A stretch of 64,000 nucleotides of DNA from Mycolicibacterium psychrotolerans (lineage in GTDB: Bacteria; Actinomycetota; Actinomycetes; Mycobacteriales; Mycobacteriaceae), in the NCBI RefSeq assembly GCF_010729305.1, contig NZ_AP022574.1:5668363-5732362 (forward strand). Direction: 5' to 3'. Of this stretch, positions 45,901 to 53,680 are shown one piece after another. A model generated the notes under the pieces. That model saw only the letters and a program-made list of their open reading frames with translations. It was not told where the DNA came from and did not search any database. Positions within the stretch are counted from its first letter, which is position 1. Each line of letters opens with the position of its first letter. The position numbers and the translations under genes are program-made.

Positions 45901-47086
45901 CCGCGACGAGCTGTTCGAGGGTGAAGGCCAGTAACGGCAGCGCGTCGCCGGTACCGGTGTCTCCGATCAGGCGGGTGACGAGATCATCCTCGAAGCTCAA
46001 TCCCGCCACCGCGGCGGGTTCCTCGATCACCGCGCGTAAGGCGTCGGTTCCGAGGGGACGCACTTGATAGATGCGGGTTCGGACGTTCATCAGGTCGGGG
46101 TCTTTGCCGAGTGCGTCCACATATTCGGAGCGCATCGTCGCGAGCACCTGGACGGGTCCGCCGAGCGCCGGGGCCAGCGCTGTGACGAACTTCGACCGCT
46201 CGTCGGGGCCCGTCTGCGTCAAGAGCTCCTCGAATTGGTCGATGACGACCAAGAGCTTGGTGCGGGCGGGTGCTGCGGCGGCGAGAAGCACGTCGTCCGC
46301 GACAGTCTTCAGCCCGTAATGCTCCAGATCGTTGCGCAGGGAATGAGTATCGACGGGAATGTTGCGTGCAAGGGCAAATTCTGCGACGACGCGGCTGAGG
46401 TTCTCCAGTGGGTCGGTACCCGGAACGAATGGTGGCAGTGCCAGCCAGTAGTCTTCCCCGGCGACTCGAGGCAGGACGCCGGCCCGGACCAGCGATGACT
46501 TCCCGCTTCCCGAGGCGCCGACGACCAGCAGAATGGCGGGTTGCGCCCGCTCGGACGATCGGAGCCGCTTCGTGAGAGAGACGATCTCGCGTGTGCGCCC
46601 GAAGAACACGCGATGATCACCGAGTTCGAACGCACGCAAGCCGGGATACGGGGGCTTGCCGTCGGGCCATCCCCATCCGCCACCGCCGGCGATCACCTTC
46701 AGGCGTGAACGCAGAGCCGCACACGCGGCGTCGGGGTCTTTGACGGCATCGACACCCTGGATCGTCTCCAACATCTTGTGTTGCACGGCGTTGCCACCCA
46801 CGCTCACCGGAAGGAGCTGAACGCCGAGTGCCATCGACGCGCCGATTTCGGCCGCACACCATATGGAACCGACATAGTTCGGCGACACCACGCAGACGAC
46901 GGCATCTGCCCAACGGAGTCGCTCGAACAGGCGCCGCTCCCAGTCAGTACCGACGGCGAGCCCGTCATCCAGGTCCGTATCGAGAAAGAGGCGGTGGCCG
47001 TCCTGTTCCAACCACGCGAAGATCTGCTGGGCCCAGTCGTTGTCGGCGCTGTTGTGGCTGATGAATACGTTCGCCATGTGCGGCAC
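42989..47086 (-). CDS. TIR - nSTAND1 NTPase - TM - 14x WD40 protein
   Basis: 1365 residues from GTG 47086, or 1362 from the better spaced ATG 47077. Domains: TIR (1-130; NVFISHNSADN, putative NADase Glu in WCAAEIG about residue 80); nSTAND1 NTPase (150-590; PYPGLRAFELGD, Walker A GASGSGKSS at Lys196, Walker B LLVVIDQFEELL); one TM helix near 600-622; then 14 WD40 repeats, enough for two seven-bladed propellers; then a Cys-containing tail (LCRKLTVNP..QWDSWV..DYEELC). STAND proteins oligomerise on ligand binding to activate an effector, here probably NAD cleavage. It is coupled by GTGA to the secreted protein and lanthipeptide genes. Confidence 0.93.
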   Translation of the reverse strand: MPHMANVFISHNSADNDWAQQIFAWLEQDGHRLFLDTDLDDGLAVGTDWERRLFERLRWADAVVCVVSPNYVGSIWCAAEIGASMALGVQLLPVSVGGNAVQHKMLETIQGVDAVKDPDAACAALRSRLKVIAGGGGWGWPDGKPPYPGLRAFELGDHRVFFGRTREIVSLTKRLRSSERAQPAILLVVGASGSGKSSLVRAGVLPRVAGEDYWLALPPFVPGTDPLENLSRVVAEFALARNIPVDTHSLRNDLEHYGLKTVADDVLLAAAAPARTKLLVVIDQFEELLTQTGPDERSKFVTALAPALGGPVQVLATMRSEYVDALGKDPDLMNVRTRIYQVRPLGTDALRAVIEEPAAVAGLSFEDDLVTRLIGDTGTGDALPLLAFTLEQLVADAGRGDVLTHRRYDEIGGVQGALQRQADEALATACEVTGKSPDEVIDELLNLVTIDEHGRPSKRRLILEESPDPEVSLRPFLERRLLTTEVDGKTTSITVSHDAFLVNWRPLNKEIDAEVTALRTRRVVEMSAQDWEANGRDPAVLLLGLPLTKAIVDTGATFDPAHKGRLLTTRVDLNDSAREFLAASEGSERAKRARVRTKRLGLVALLVVVTLVAVLGAGVAFRSRHDAKDSQREAIAQKLIAEARIDLSKAVDTEGLQRLLVGRSLAGAGDSDETLYPVVVGSASTSKIMQNPHRPDGDELLPVKAVAVSPDGELIASGSNEKTLRMWDARTGAPLPPLNLAGPGQIGALAFDPSSRRIAAGGNDGSLQVLDVASGNRIGTLMQHPGSVSTVSFGHGGQWIATGDSQRTVRIWSVSTGRTIATVPGSDAGSAPVAKSVSFSPTADVVAVANGYGVRLVAADSGQTLVAWGSNMGVDGERQGYPITSVAFDNSGERLVVGGYGGSIDLLDGHSLKPMATRRAHPAVVNSLAFSADNSRIVSGGDDSAVKVWDATSLTGLGDTFRGHDGAVSSVAFTQDGTRIVSGSLDGTVRIWNAVFGLSIPANQGESVNAVDFSPDNTKVASGGVDGTVKLWDTRTAALISTLGQPAAPGDAQHAINRLAYYANGDRIVSVSNDGQVLVWNTETGSATKLDIGPRREGMPVFMQPRMTGVAVDPAEKYIAAGGFDGLVRLWDADSLRLLDVMSAQTTNTAGAVVPYQVWSVAFSPDGAYLATGSGNDRFGDPQNLVQIWDVHARRADGEPLRGASGQTVLAVDFVDDSKLVSGNSDGTIRVWDMNRRSEIPKPLYRDQSAVYSLAVLHRVPWIAAGGGGGIVRVWDIMGVPPEDTPLEGHQDWVRSVAVSSDDTLIVSASAEGDLRLWPGPSDVREALCRKLTVNPTQQQWDSWVQHQKDYEELCPHPGRETSSS

Positions 47087-47295
47087 TACCCCCCAACGAC
47101 GTGGCCGTCATTGCCGCCGCGGTAGATGTTCATCCACCCCACGACACCGACGTAGCTGTCGGTACGTAGATACGATTGTGACGCCGGATGCGGACAGAAA
47201 ACCCAGTAATCGACTACTCGACTCGAGTCATACCTTTTCTGGCCTCGATAGGTACTTCCCGTCGGTCCTTTTTCCGCGAAGGGCATTTTCTCCAC
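47086..47295 (-). CDS. Possible small ORF directly upstream of the TIR-STAND gene
   Basis: 69 codons from GTG 47295 (or 66 from ATG 47286), ending 8 bases before the ATG at 47077. The product is Tyr/Trp/Gly-rich (RVVDYWVFCPHPASQSYLRT, VGWMNIYRGGND) and does not look like an antisense shadow. Codon bias is weak and the start has a poor ribosome-binding site. It might instead be untranslated leader. Confidence 0.3.
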   Translation of the reverse strand: MEKMPFAEKGPTGSTYRGQKRYDSSRVVDYWVFCPHPASQSYLRTDSYVGVVGWMNIYRGGNDGHVVGG

Positions 47296-47458
47296 CTCTC
47301 GGCCGTCGATGCGAATCGACCCGGCAGGAATCGAGTAGTCGGATACGCAGTCGCGGCCCCATCGCCCGTTCTAGCCTTTCGGTGAGTAGTGAAGCCGGAC
47401 GCACGGGCGCCTCAGCACACCGTCGACGTTCGCGTGACACAAAGGGGGTGGGGCGGCG
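47087..47458. promoter_or_regulatory. Divergent control region between TIR-STAND-lanthipeptide operon and M23/CHAT operon
   Basis: 372 bases, AT-richer than the flanks, containing the possible small ORF on the minus strand. An 11-base inverted repeat, CGACTACTCGA at 47211-47221 and TCGAGTAGTCG at 47331-47341, spans it, and the first arm runs into a 10-base palindrome GACTCGAGTC (47220-47229). Both operons must start here. No promoter hexamers are assigned. Confidence 0.45.
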
Positions 47459-48289
47459 ATGACAAGATTCATGCCGATGCTTGCCGGATCTTATGAATTC
47501 TCGTCGCGATTCGGCATGCGGCCGGGAGGAATGCATCGCGGTGTTGACTTCGCCGCGATGGAGAAGACGAAGATATTCGCCGCGCAGGCGGGCTCAGTCG
47601 TCTTCATCGGCCGGGCTGACGGGTTCGGACAATGGATCGTGATCGACCATCCCGCCGAGGCCGGCGGTGGAACAACGGTCTACGGCCACATGTGGGACGC
47701 ACATGCGACTGGCCTCCGGAACGGTGATCGCGTCCACGCAGGTCAACACATTGCCTTCGTCGGCAACAACGGGCAATCCACAGGCGCGCACCTGCACTTC
47801 GAGGTGCATCCGACCGTGTGGCGAGCGGGATCCCAGATTGATCCCTTGCCGTGGCTTGCCGGCGCGTCAGAGCCGGACACGGCGACAGCACAGCACGTAG
47901 GGGAGGCAACCATGCCGAAATCGGACCACGACATGCTCTGCGAGATCTACGCCCTGCTGACCGCCCCGCTACCCAGCCGGTCGATCTACCGCTCCAACGA
48001 TCAACCGGTCGACACATGGCGCGGCATGCTGCTCAACGTCGACGGCATGGCTCACGAGGCGTACATCGAGCGTGAAGCGCTGCTGGGTTATCAGCCGGCG
48101 GTCGAACTCGTGCGCCGGTGCGCCGACCACAGTGTGGACGGCGTCGCGCGGGAACGCGCTGCCTTCATCCTGGACAAGATCGACCGACCGGAACGCACTG
48201 CAGGGACCGACAGCACTCCGGTCGACCAGCAGGTCTCAGCGACGACGGCCAAGAAGAAGCCCAGAGCGACTCGCAAGGCGACTCGCTGA
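47459..48289 (+). CDS. M23 (LytM) peptidase with phage-like C-terminal region, no signal peptide
   Basis: 276 residues. The N-terminal 140 residues are an M23 metallopeptidase: zinc ligands MHRGVDF (His26, Asp30) and HLHFEVH (His111, His113). The second half (DMLCEIYALLTAPLPSRSIYRS ... EALLGYQPAVELVRR) resembles segments of mycobacteriophage proteins, and the end is Lys-rich (AKKKPRATRK). There is no signal sequence, as in phage endolysins or cytoplasmic effectors. It cleaves peptidoglycan stem peptides or cross-bridges. First gene of an operon with DUF2235, CHAT and MBL genes. Confidence 0.85.
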   Translation: MTRFMPMLAGSYEFSSRFGMRPGGMHRGVDFAAMEKTKIFAAQAGSVVFIGRADGFGQWIVIDHPAEAGGGTTVYGHMWDAHATGLRNGDRVHAGQHIAFVGNNGQSTGAHLHFEVHPTVWRAGSQIDPLPWLAGASEPDTATAQHVGEATMPKSDHDMLCEIYALLTAPLPSRSIYRSNDQPVDTWRGMLLNVDGMAHEAYIEREALLGYQPAVELVRRCADHSVDGVARERAAFILDKIDRPERTAGTDSTPVDQQVSATTAKKKPRATRKATR

Positions 48290-48323
48290 TGGACGCGCAA
48301 GACCGCCTCGATCCGTCGCGAGC

Positions 48324-49400
48324 GTGGCCGTGAAGAACATCGTGATGTGCCTGGACGGCACCAACAATCAGCTACGGGCAGCCGACAACACCAACGTCGT
48401 TCGGCTACTCAACATGCTGGACTTGTCCGACCCCAGCAGGCAGGTGGCGTATTACGACCCAGGCGTAGGCACCTTCAGCTCACCGTCCGCCTGGTCGCCG
48501 CCCGCCCGCGTACTGTCGCGCTACGCCGGTCTGATGTTCGGCGCGGGTCTTCGGCAGAACCTGGGCGAGGCCTACTCGTACATCACGTCGACCTACGAGT
48601 CGGGTGACCATATCTTCGTGTTCGGCTTCAGCCGAGGCGCCTACACCGCACGGGCCCTCACGGGCTTGCTCGAGGTCTTCGGTATCTTTCGGCGCGGATC
48701 AGAAACTCTCATTCCGTACGCGGTCAGCGCCTACGCCAAGCAGCAGCGTCACGATGACCCGACCTTTTTCGAAGGTCTGCGCGTCTACGCAGAAACGCAC
48801 AGCGTCAACCGCTTTGGGCACGCTCCGGTTCACTTCGTGGGGATCTGGGACACCGTGAAGTCAGCAGGCACTTTGACGCGTCAGCTCAGGTGGCCCTACA
48901 CCCGCCAACTTCCGCACGCGACCACCATCCGTCACGCAGTGGCCATCGACGAGAGACGCCGGCCCTTCGCGCCTTATCTCGTCGAGTATCCGAAGCCCAA
49001 CCACCTCAATGCGGTCAAGAATCAGGACCTACTGGAAGTCTGGTTCGCCGGGGTGCATTCCGATGTCGGTGGCGTATTCGCCGCCGGCACCAGACTTTCG
49101 GACATCCCCTTGAAATGGATGGCCGACGAAGCTGTCCTTCGCGGTCTGCTGGTCCGTCCTCGCGCTTACGCACAGATGTCCGCGCTTTCAGGTGTCGACC
49201 CGACCGGAGACCACCACGTGATGCCCCGGTACTGGGACCTTCTCGGACCCGGCCGACGCACCGTTCCCGCGACCGCGCTCATCCACGCCAGTGTGCGGGA
49301 AAGAGTTGCCAAGGACCCCGCTTACGGGGCACGGCTCCCCGACGTGCCCCACTACGTATGCGACGACTGGCGACGGCCACGCCCTTATCCGCCGCCCTGA
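48324..49400 (+). CDS. DUF2235 alpha/beta hydrolase (Tle1-like phospholipase family)
   Basis: 358 residues from GTG 48324 (a second GTG at 48330 is equivalent). The start KNIVMCLDGTNNQ and the nucleophile elbow FGFSRGAYTARAL (Ser103) with WFAGVHSDVGG are hallmarks of DUF2235, which includes type VI lipase effectors and many uncharacterised cytoplasmic hydrolases. No T6SS or signal peptide is present, so a self-directed or defence hydrolase is plausible. Its stop overlaps an open reading frame leading into the next small ORF. Confidence 0.88.
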   Translation: MAVKNIVMCLDGTNNQLRAADNTNVVRLLNMLDLSDPSRQVAYYDPGVGTFSSPSAWSPPARVLSRYAGLMFGAGLRQNLGEAYSYITSTYESGDHIFVFGFSRGAYTARALTGLLEVFGIFRRGSETLIPYAVSAYAKQQRHDDPTFFEGLRVYAETHSVNRFGHAPVHFVGIWDTVKSAGTLTRQLRWPYTRQLPHATTIRHAVAIDERRRPFAPYLVEYPKPNHLNAVKNQDLLEVWFAGVHSDVGGVFAAGTRLSDIPLKWMADEAVLRGLLVRPRAYAQMSALSGVDPTGDHHVMPRYWDLLGPGRRTVPATALIHASVRERVAKDPAYGARLPDVPHYVCDDWRRPRPYPPP

Positions 49401-49483
49401 TGGGCGCGGCTCAGGAGCGAGCGGCGAGGACCTCACGGAGCTGCAGGTTCGCCTCGCCACACGTACACAACCGGAGGGACGGC

Positions 49484-49585
49484 ATGGTGAGCATCATTGA
49501 TGAGCCGACAGTGGCCGGCGTATCACGTCCTGGGGTCGCCGGACCCGTCCATGAGGTCTGGCCGTCGCCAGCGAGCACGCGGTGA
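49484..49585 (+). CDS. Small ORF (33 residues) coupled to the CHAT gene
   Basis: The ATG at 49484 follows CCGGAGGG at ideal distance. The stop overlaps the CHAT-gene GTG in GTGA, a strong sign of real translation. The product, MVSIIDEPTVAGVSRPGVAG plus 13 residues, has no cysteines and no recognisable motif. In the same frame an ATG at 49400 overlapping the DUF2235 stop would add 28 Arg-rich residues. It may be a peptide partner or a coupling leader. Confidence 0.5.
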   Translation: MVSIIDEPTVAGVSRPGVAGPVHEVWPSPASTR

Positions 49586-52059
49586 GCACCGCGGGCGTCA
49601 TCGAGCCGCCGGTCTTCGACGCTGAGCCGGACTGGCGCTTTCCTCTTCGAGTGGGCTGCCTTCCCGGCATCGATGTCACCACACTTCATGCTGGCCATGG
49701 TGACAACGGTGGCGCTGAAGTGCCGCTGCGAGTGATGACGCTCGGCGTGACTGGTCTGAGCTGCGACATCATCGTGGTCCAAGGAGAGTCCGAGCTACGC
49801 AGCCTGAGGGAAGCCACAACGGTGTCGGCCAATTTCGTCCTCCTACTTGGCCACGGCGTCCGCGGAATCGACGGCGCGCTGGCCGTTGCCGCGTCGCGGA
49901 GCGTCGGAGCCATTGGTTACGCCAGAGCGGATGTCGCCCTCGATCGCGTCTTCGGCTTCATCCGCGAATTGACCCGTGGAGCCACTATCGAGGATGCGCT
50001 GCGCGCCTCGGGTCCCTATGCTCTGGAGGGAAACTCCGACGCGCTGGCCGTTGCGCCGCTCGAAGCGTTTCTGCGAAATGTGGCTGCCACAGCACGTGTC
50101 GCCGGGATCGACCTCGATTCTCCCCGACCGTCAGTGCCGGCGTACACCGAGGGACGACCGCGCTCGTCGGATCCTCGCGGTCCAGTGTCGTTTCCCGGGC
50201 CCGGTGCCATGCTGCCGCCGCCGCGCGTCCCACCGACACGACTCCCCCCCTCGACACTGCACGACCTGGTCGGCAGCACCGAGGCGTACCAACGATGGGT
50301 CCGTCAGCCGGGCGGTGCGGCGATCGCGGCGGCACTGGCTGGTGATCAATCGGTCATCGAGTCACTCGATCGCCATCACGCCGGTGCCGCCGGCGTCAGC
50401 AGGTTCCTGCAAACTGCCCTTCATCGGCGCCACGCCGACGGCACTCTCGGCCCCCGCATCGGATCCGGCTTCCTCCGAAACCAGCCGATGATGGTGGTGG
50501 TCGGCATCGGCCCCCTCGGCCCTACCCGGTTGGTGGCCGACGTCGCACTCGACGAAACACAACTCGGAGACCCTGGACCGTCCGGTTGGGAACTGGAGAT
50601 CACGCTGAAGCCGGAGACAGGTGACATCGCTCGGCGACCCCTGCACCTCCCGGTCAGCGGCTCGACCGCCGACGCGATGTTTCCGCTCGACATCGAGCCG
50701 ACGGTTACACAGTGGCGCGGCCGCCTCACCGTGTGGCACCGCTCGCGAGCCATCCAGAGCGCCGTGTTGTCCGGACCTGTCCTCGACAGCGACACCGATT
50801 CACAAGCAGGGCAACAACTCAGTCTCATCGTCGATGGCGAATTCCACCCGATGGCGGGGCTCGATACGCACTCCGCCGGCGGAGCCACCGTCGAACTCGA
50901 CGCCAAGCCGGCTGTCTACTCCAGTTCCGGGGACTTTCTCATCGAGCCACGCGAAGAGGAAATGCGCAACGCCAGCAGTCGCATCGCCACCAAACTCGGG
51001 GAGATGGCTGTCGAACTCGACGAGGTTGCCGACCTGAACGATCCGCGCGCCCGTACGCTTCTCGAATACCTGGCGGTGCAGGGCTTCCTGCTGCTGCGAG
51101 CGATGTTCCCCAACCAACAGCAACGCGATGCGGTCAGACGCGAGAAGTTCCTCCAGGCCATCCGCCTCAGCGACGCTGCTCCGGAACTCCCCTACGAGTT
51201 CATCTACGACTTGCCGAGTCCCTCCGAGGACTTCACCCTGTGCACGGAATGGACCGACGGCATCAGCACCGGCGTCTGCCCACGGTGCCATCTCACCGAC
51301 GCCGTCAACGGCGGAACCCTGTGCCCGTTGGGCTTCTGGGGATTGAGCAAGGTGATCGAACGGCACAACGCGGTAGGCAACGCGGAGCGGCAAGCACAAG
51401 CGCGACTGCGCCGAGGCGACATCGCCGGACGCACACCGGTTCCACTGAAACGAGCAGCGGTAGCACTCAGTGTCAAGGCCGACCGGGCGCCGAGGGGCGC
51501 CCCGGAGACCTACATTCCACCGTCGCGCAGGATCTCCCAGGCCCTGGAGGATGCGGGGCTTCCGTTCGACGGACCCATCACCGATTGGAAAGCCTGGCGG
51601 ACTGTCATCACCGGACATCAACCTGACCTGCTCATCGTGCTGGGCCACGCACGATTCGACGACCGTCGCGGCGAATGGAGCATGCAGATCGGAGCCGACA
51701 GCGATCTGCATCTGACGCAGATCGAGGAGGGATGCGTCGATACCACGTCAGATAATCCCGGTCCGGTGGTCTTCCTGTTCGGATGCCTGACGGCGTCCGA
51801 GGGAGCCGAACAGGCAACCTTTGCCCGAATGTTCCGTGAGCACCGAGCATCTGTGGTCGTCGGGACGACGTCAACGGTGCTCGGCCGGCAGGCCGGTCCG
51901 GTCGCTGCCCAACTCGTCGCCGCGGTCAAATCCGCTGCAGGTCTTCAGCCGCTCGGCGAACTGTTGCGGCGGGCACGCGCGAGCGGGCTCGCCGAGGGGT
52001 CGCTGATGGCCATGGCGCTCAACGCCTTCGGGGACGCCGATTATCGCCTCACCGTCTGA
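49582..52059 (+). CDS. CHAT-domain (caspase-like) protease
   Basis: 825 residues, GTG start. The C-terminal 250 residues carry a CHAT protease: catalytic His689 in VLGHARFDD and Cys735 in FLFGCLTASEG, with VVVGTTSTVLG after it. The N-terminal 130 residues contain LLLGHGVRGIDGAL, a second degenerate CHAT-like fold without an evident Cys. A helical domain near 220-290 (LVGSTEAYQRWVRQPGG) could be an adaptor, followed by a beta-rich middle. CHAT proteases act in NTP-dependent conflict systems and type III-E CRISPR. It is coupled to a 33-residue ORF and lies 11 bases before the MBL gene. Confidence 0.87.
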   Translation: MSTAGVIEPPVFDAEPDWRFPLRVGCLPGIDVTTLHAGHGDNGGAEVPLRVMTLGVTGLSCDIIVVQGESELRSLREATTVSANFVLLLGHGVRGIDGALAVAASRSVGAIGYARADVALDRVFGFIRELTRGATIEDALRASGPYALEGNSDALAVAPLEAFLRNVAATARVAGIDLDSPRPSVPAYTEGRPRSSDPRGPVSFPGPGAMLPPPRVPPTRLPPSTLHDLVGSTEAYQRWVRQPGGAAIAAALAGDQSVIESLDRHHAGAAGVSRFLQTALHRRHADGTLGPRIGSGFLRNQPMMVVVGIGPLGPTRLVADVALDETQLGDPGPSGWELEITLKPETGDIARRPLHLPVSGSTADAMFPLDIEPTVTQWRGRLTVWHRSRAIQSAVLSGPVLDSDTDSQAGQQLSLIVDGEFHPMAGLDTHSAGGATVELDAKPAVYSSSGDFLIEPREEEMRNASSRIATKLGEMAVELDEVADLNDPRARTLLEYLAVQGFLLLRAMFPNQQQRDAVRREKFLQAIRLSDAAPELPYEFIYDLPSPSEDFTLCTEWTDGISTGVCPRCHLTDAVNGGTLCPLGFWGLSKVIERHNAVGNAERQAQARLRRGDIAGRTPVPLKRAAVALSVKADRAPRGAPETYIPPSRRISQALEDAGLPFDGPITDWKAWRTVITGHQPDLLIVLGHARFDDRRGEWSMQIGADSDLHLTQIEEGCVDTTSDNPGPVVFLFGCLTASEGAEQATFARMFREHRASVVVGTTSTVLGRQAGPVAAQLVAAVKSAAGLQPLGELLRRARASGLAEGSLMAMALNAFGDADYRLTV

Positions 52060-52070
52060 GAGGAACCGAG

Positions 52071-53168
52071 ATGTTCTCTGTCGAAATGCTGCCGGCCGGT
52101 CACGGTGACTGCTTGTGGATCGAATACGGCGATCCCGTGCGCCGCGTACTCGTCGACGGTGGCCCCTACTACAGCTACAAGCATCTGCGGGCCAGGATCG
52201 AACGGCTCGATCCGACAGACCGACATTTCGAACTGCTGATCATCACCCATGTCGATGCAGACCACATCGAGGGGATCTTGCGGCTCCTGCAGGAAAGGCA
52301 TCTGGGTGTGACCTTCGACGACGTGTGGTTCAACGGCACGCGCCAGATCAACGCCGCTTTGGATGACGGTGACCTGCTCGACGAACGGCAGGGCGAATAC
52401 CTCCAGGCAGTGCTCACCCACTCCGGACAGCGGTGGAATGGCGCCTTCGACGGCGAAGCCATCTTCGTCCCCCCAGATGGCGAGTTGCCGACAGCCACTC
52501 TGGCCGGCGGGGCCCGCGTGCATGTTGTGTCGCCGACAGGCAGCGAATTGAAAGCCCTCGGCGCGCGGTGGGTCGACATCGTCGCCAAGGAGGGATTCGC
52601 CACCGGAGACACGGACACGGCGCTGACCAAGCTGGCTGAGCAGAAGCGCCTTCAACCGGTCGACACCTTGGGCGACGAGCCGGCTCCGGACGTCCTCGGC
52701 GAGTCCGACGACCCTCCGGGGAGCGATTCGTCTGTCGCCAACGGCAGCAGCATCGCGGTCATCCTGGACTACGACGGTCACCGCATCTTGCTTTCCGGTG
52801 ACGCGTTCCCCGGCGTCCTGGTGGACGCGCTGGGTCGTTACCCCGGCGGCACACCGGTCGATGTGGCGTTGTTCAAGCTGCCGCATCACGGGAGCATCCG
52901 GAACATGACCGACGAAATGATCGAAGCCGTTGCCTGTGAGCGGTTCGCGATCTCCAGTAACGGCAAGTACTTCGGTCATCCCAACGCCCGCGCGATCGAT
53001 ACCCTGCTCAATGCGCTGCCCGCCGACTGCGATCCGCAATTGTGGTTCAACTACCTTTCCGAGCAGACCAAGCCCTGGTGTGATCCGCAGCGACAGGAAG
53101 CGAAGAAGTACACGGCCAAGCACCCTTCCGATGAAGGCGATCACGGGATCACAGTTGCTATCCATTAG
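52071..53168 (+). CDS. Metallo-beta-lactamase-fold hydrolase (ComEC-like)
   Basis: 365 residues. THVDADHIEG gives the metal ligands His60, Asp62, Asp64 and His65; LLSGDAFPG and LPHHGS supply the remaining ligands, as in the MBL domain of ComEC and in stand-alone MBL proteins of CHAT/caspase-associated conflict systems. No TM segments. It likely hydrolyses a phosphoester or nucleic acid and is expressed with the CHAT protease. GAGAGGAAC upstream is the ribosome-binding site. Confidence 0.88.
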   Translation: MFSVEMLPAGHGDCLWIEYGDPVRRVLVDGGPYYSYKHLRARIERLDPTDRHFELLIITHVDADHIEGILRLLQERHLGVTFDDVWFNGTRQINAALDDGDLLDERQGEYLQAVLTHSGQRWNGAFDGEAIFVPPDGELPTATLAGGARVHVVSPTGSELKALGARWVDIVAKEGFATGDTDTALTKLAEQKRLQPVDTLGDEPAPDVLGESDDPPGSDSSVANGSSIAVILDYDGHRILLSGDAFPGVLVDALGRYPGGTPVDVALFKLPHHGSIRNMTDEMIEAVACERFAISSNGKYFGHPNARAIDTLLNALPADCDPQLWFNYLSEQTKPWCDPQRQEAKKYTAKHPSDEGDHGITVAIH

Positions 53169-53206
53169 GCCTACCGAACGCGCAAGGCATCGGTTCAGCG
53201 GCCAGG

Positions 53207-53680
53207 TCATTCCCTGGTGACTCCAGCCGGCCAGATGATCCGCACGTCGCGGGAAAGGCTGCGGGCGTGCTCCACGATGTCGGCAGTGCCGCCTTCACCG
53301 CGTGCGGCCCGGCCGTCCCAGACCGCAACGAGAACATCGCTGAGATCGGCGATTAGCCGGCCGGCAGCGTGATACGCCGGCGCGCTCGGCGCCGGGAACG
53401 TCAGCTCGGTCCTATCGGACGCTGCCGAGAGCAGTTGCCGGTAGCGAGTCGCATCCGGGCCATGAAACGTCGTCGCGTATCCCGCGGATGGAAGGACAAC
53501 GTGAAGTTTCCCGCCGGCAGCGAGGACTTCGGTGGCGAAGAGTTGGTCAGCACCGGCGGCGAGGCAGCTGTATCCGATGAACGAGTCGTACGGGGAAAGC
53601 ACGTCGCGAATGCCTTGGGTGATGAAGTCGATCGCTGAGGCGGGAAGGGTTCGGTGGCCGGTGACCCCGATCCGCGTCAT
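53207..53680 (-). CDS. SLOG-superfamily nucleotide-binding protein
   Basis: 157 residues. The start TRIGVTGHRTLP, the central YSCLAAGADQLFA and the KLHVVLPSAGY strand fit the SLOG (SMF/DprA-LOG) Rossmannoid fold, whose members bind or process nucleotide-derived ligands in stress and conflict systems. It begins in an ATGA overlap with the restored end of the caspase gene, so the two form a sensor-effector pair. Confidence 0.7.
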   Translation of the reverse strand: MTRIGVTGHRTLPASAIDFITQGIRDVLSPYDSFIGYSCLAAGADQLFATEVLAAGGKLHVVLPSAGYATTFHGPDATRYRQLLSAASDRTELTFPAPSAPAYHAAGRLIADLSDVLVAVWDGRAARGEGGTADIVEHARSLSRDVRIIWPAGVTRE

